Source: Candidatus Eiseniibacteriota bacterium (GTDB lineage Bacteria; Eisenbacteria; RBG-16-71-46). Taken from it: a DNA stretch of 56,709 nucleotides. Positions 55,700-56,709 of the stretch are shown here, piece by piece. A program made the translations under genes and the position numbers. Location: NCBI GenBank assembly GCA_016223045.1, contig JACRPT010000048.1:1-56709 (forward strand), given 5' to 3'. Below the pieces are notes generated by a model. It searched no databases and had not been told where the DNA came from. It worked only from the letters and a program-made list of their open reading frames with translations. Numbering within the stretch: position 1 is the stretch's first letter; every line of letters starts with the position of its first letter.

Positions 55700-55945
55700 G
55701 ATCGTGATGCGCCTGGCAGGGCGCACATCTGAATAGCGCCAGCCCATTCGGGCATGACAGCCAGGACCCAGCGTTTGCTCAGGCCCACGCCGCGACCGCG
55801 ATTGAGCGTATCTCCACCTACGAGCGTGAGACCGGCAGGTAGTTGAATCCGAGCGCTACCCTCGCCCTCCCTGCATATGCCCACGCTGCGGAGGACGCAC
55901 GCGTCCCCGCGACAATCGCGGAGATGATCGGCCATCGGCGCAGGC

Positions 55946-56554
55946 TCACTTGCTCACCGGCTTCGGGAGCGCTGGAGGAATGTCCAGCCCAGGGAGCCTC
56001 GCCACGAAGGCGGCCGGATCGACATTCACGATGCGGCATCGATACCAGTGCGGAGCCTGCGAAGCCACTTCCTCCCGACTTCTCGGCAGATCTGCGTATT
56101 GGCGGCGCACCTGAAGATCCATCCACGCCTCCCCGCGGTGAGCCCTGCGATGGACTTCCGACCCCGGGAACCAGAGCGCTACCGGTAGCGGGCCCGGCTG
56201 AGCTGCCTGCACTTCGGTCGGGCGTCCCTGACCCAGCGCGGAGCGTGAGATGTCGTTTCCGCGATCGTTCGCGTAGGAAACCGGTCCGCGCCGACGATCT
56301 TGGTAGAGCTGACCGTTGATGCTGTACGCCGCGGCCGAATCCACTGCAACCGTGCATTGGACGATGAGACCAGCGGCCAGTCTGTTGCCTCCGCTTCGAT
56401 CGAGCGTGGTCGTGCACTGCACCGTGTCGGCCGGGGAGACTGGCATGGATGCTCTCCTATCGGTTGCTTGGCAGGCCTGCGTCCCGAGCGCGAGCGCAAG
56501 TCCGACGAGCGTGCTGCAGTGGATAGCGAGTCGATTGCGCAGGTTTCTTCGCAT
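55946..56554 (-). CDS. hypothetical exported protein (possible lipoprotein)
   Basis: MRRNLRNRLAIHCSTLVGLALALGTQACQA resembles a lipoprotein signal; no family recognised. Confidence 0.5.
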   Translation of the reverse strand: MRRNLRNRLAIHCSTLVGLALALGTQACQATDRRASMPVSPADTVQCTTTLDRSGGNRLAAGLIVQCTVAVDSAAAYSINGQLYQDRRRGPVSYANDRGNDISRSALGQGRPTEVQAAQPGPLPVALWFPGSEVHRRAHRGEAWMDLQVRRQYADLPRSREEVASQAPHWYRCRIVNVDPAAFVARLPGLDIPPALPKPVSK

Positions 56555-56604
56555 CGTGGCGTTCTCCTCCCTAAATCATTTCGCGTGATTCGGAGAAGTC
56601 GATA

Positions 56605-56709
56605 TCAAGCTGCATGAGCATACTCCTGGGACTGCGTGAAGCGGGCCTCCAGCCAGCGCAGCGCGGCGGCCAGCAGCTCGTCGATCGTGCGGCAGCGGTG
56701 GTTGCGGGT
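56605..56709 (-). mobile_element. C-terminal fragment of a probable IS630-like/DDE transposase, cut by the window edge
   Basis: Reverse strand reads TRNHRCRTIDELLAAALRWLEARFTQSQEYAHAA*, similar in style to IS630-type C-termini (xNRRFxTxxELxxAVxxxL). Confidence 0.4.

Overview
The window is 56.7 kb of very GC-rich bacterial chromosome. Its overall look (C-terminal FlgD/type-A-sorting-like domains, a C25 gingipain-like protease, dockerin-like repeats) suggests an FCB-type lineage such as Candidatus Eisenbacteria; that taxonomy is inference only. Recognisable content: a housekeeping run (yggT/yggU/PNP/DksA-like/lspA/rluD/anti-sigma/ruvX/mltG), two large repeat-built secreted proteins, larE, one tRNA-Val, a C25 protease flanked by periplasmic foldase-like genes, a [NiFe]-hydrogenase (group 3b-like) operon with a cNMP-binding protein, a split BMP-type nucleoside ABC importer, thymidine kinase, a hybrid histidine kinase and a glycogen debranching enzyme. 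A probable truncated transposase lies at the right edge. The most novel-looking signal is a family of small secreted Cys-rich proteins: five clear members plus one divergent member at two loci. All five clear members end exactly in TWG[QR]VK[SN]LYR-stop, and three of them follow a dockerin-like protein. Secondary signals are a recurrent TTGAC[A/C]-N18-TAGACT promoter architecture (several copies look leaderless), a DksA-like protein with an H1-like repeat tail broken by a frameshift, and two PNP paralogues that differ at the base-recognition Asn/Asp position. All calls come from reading the sequence and ORF track; no database search was run.
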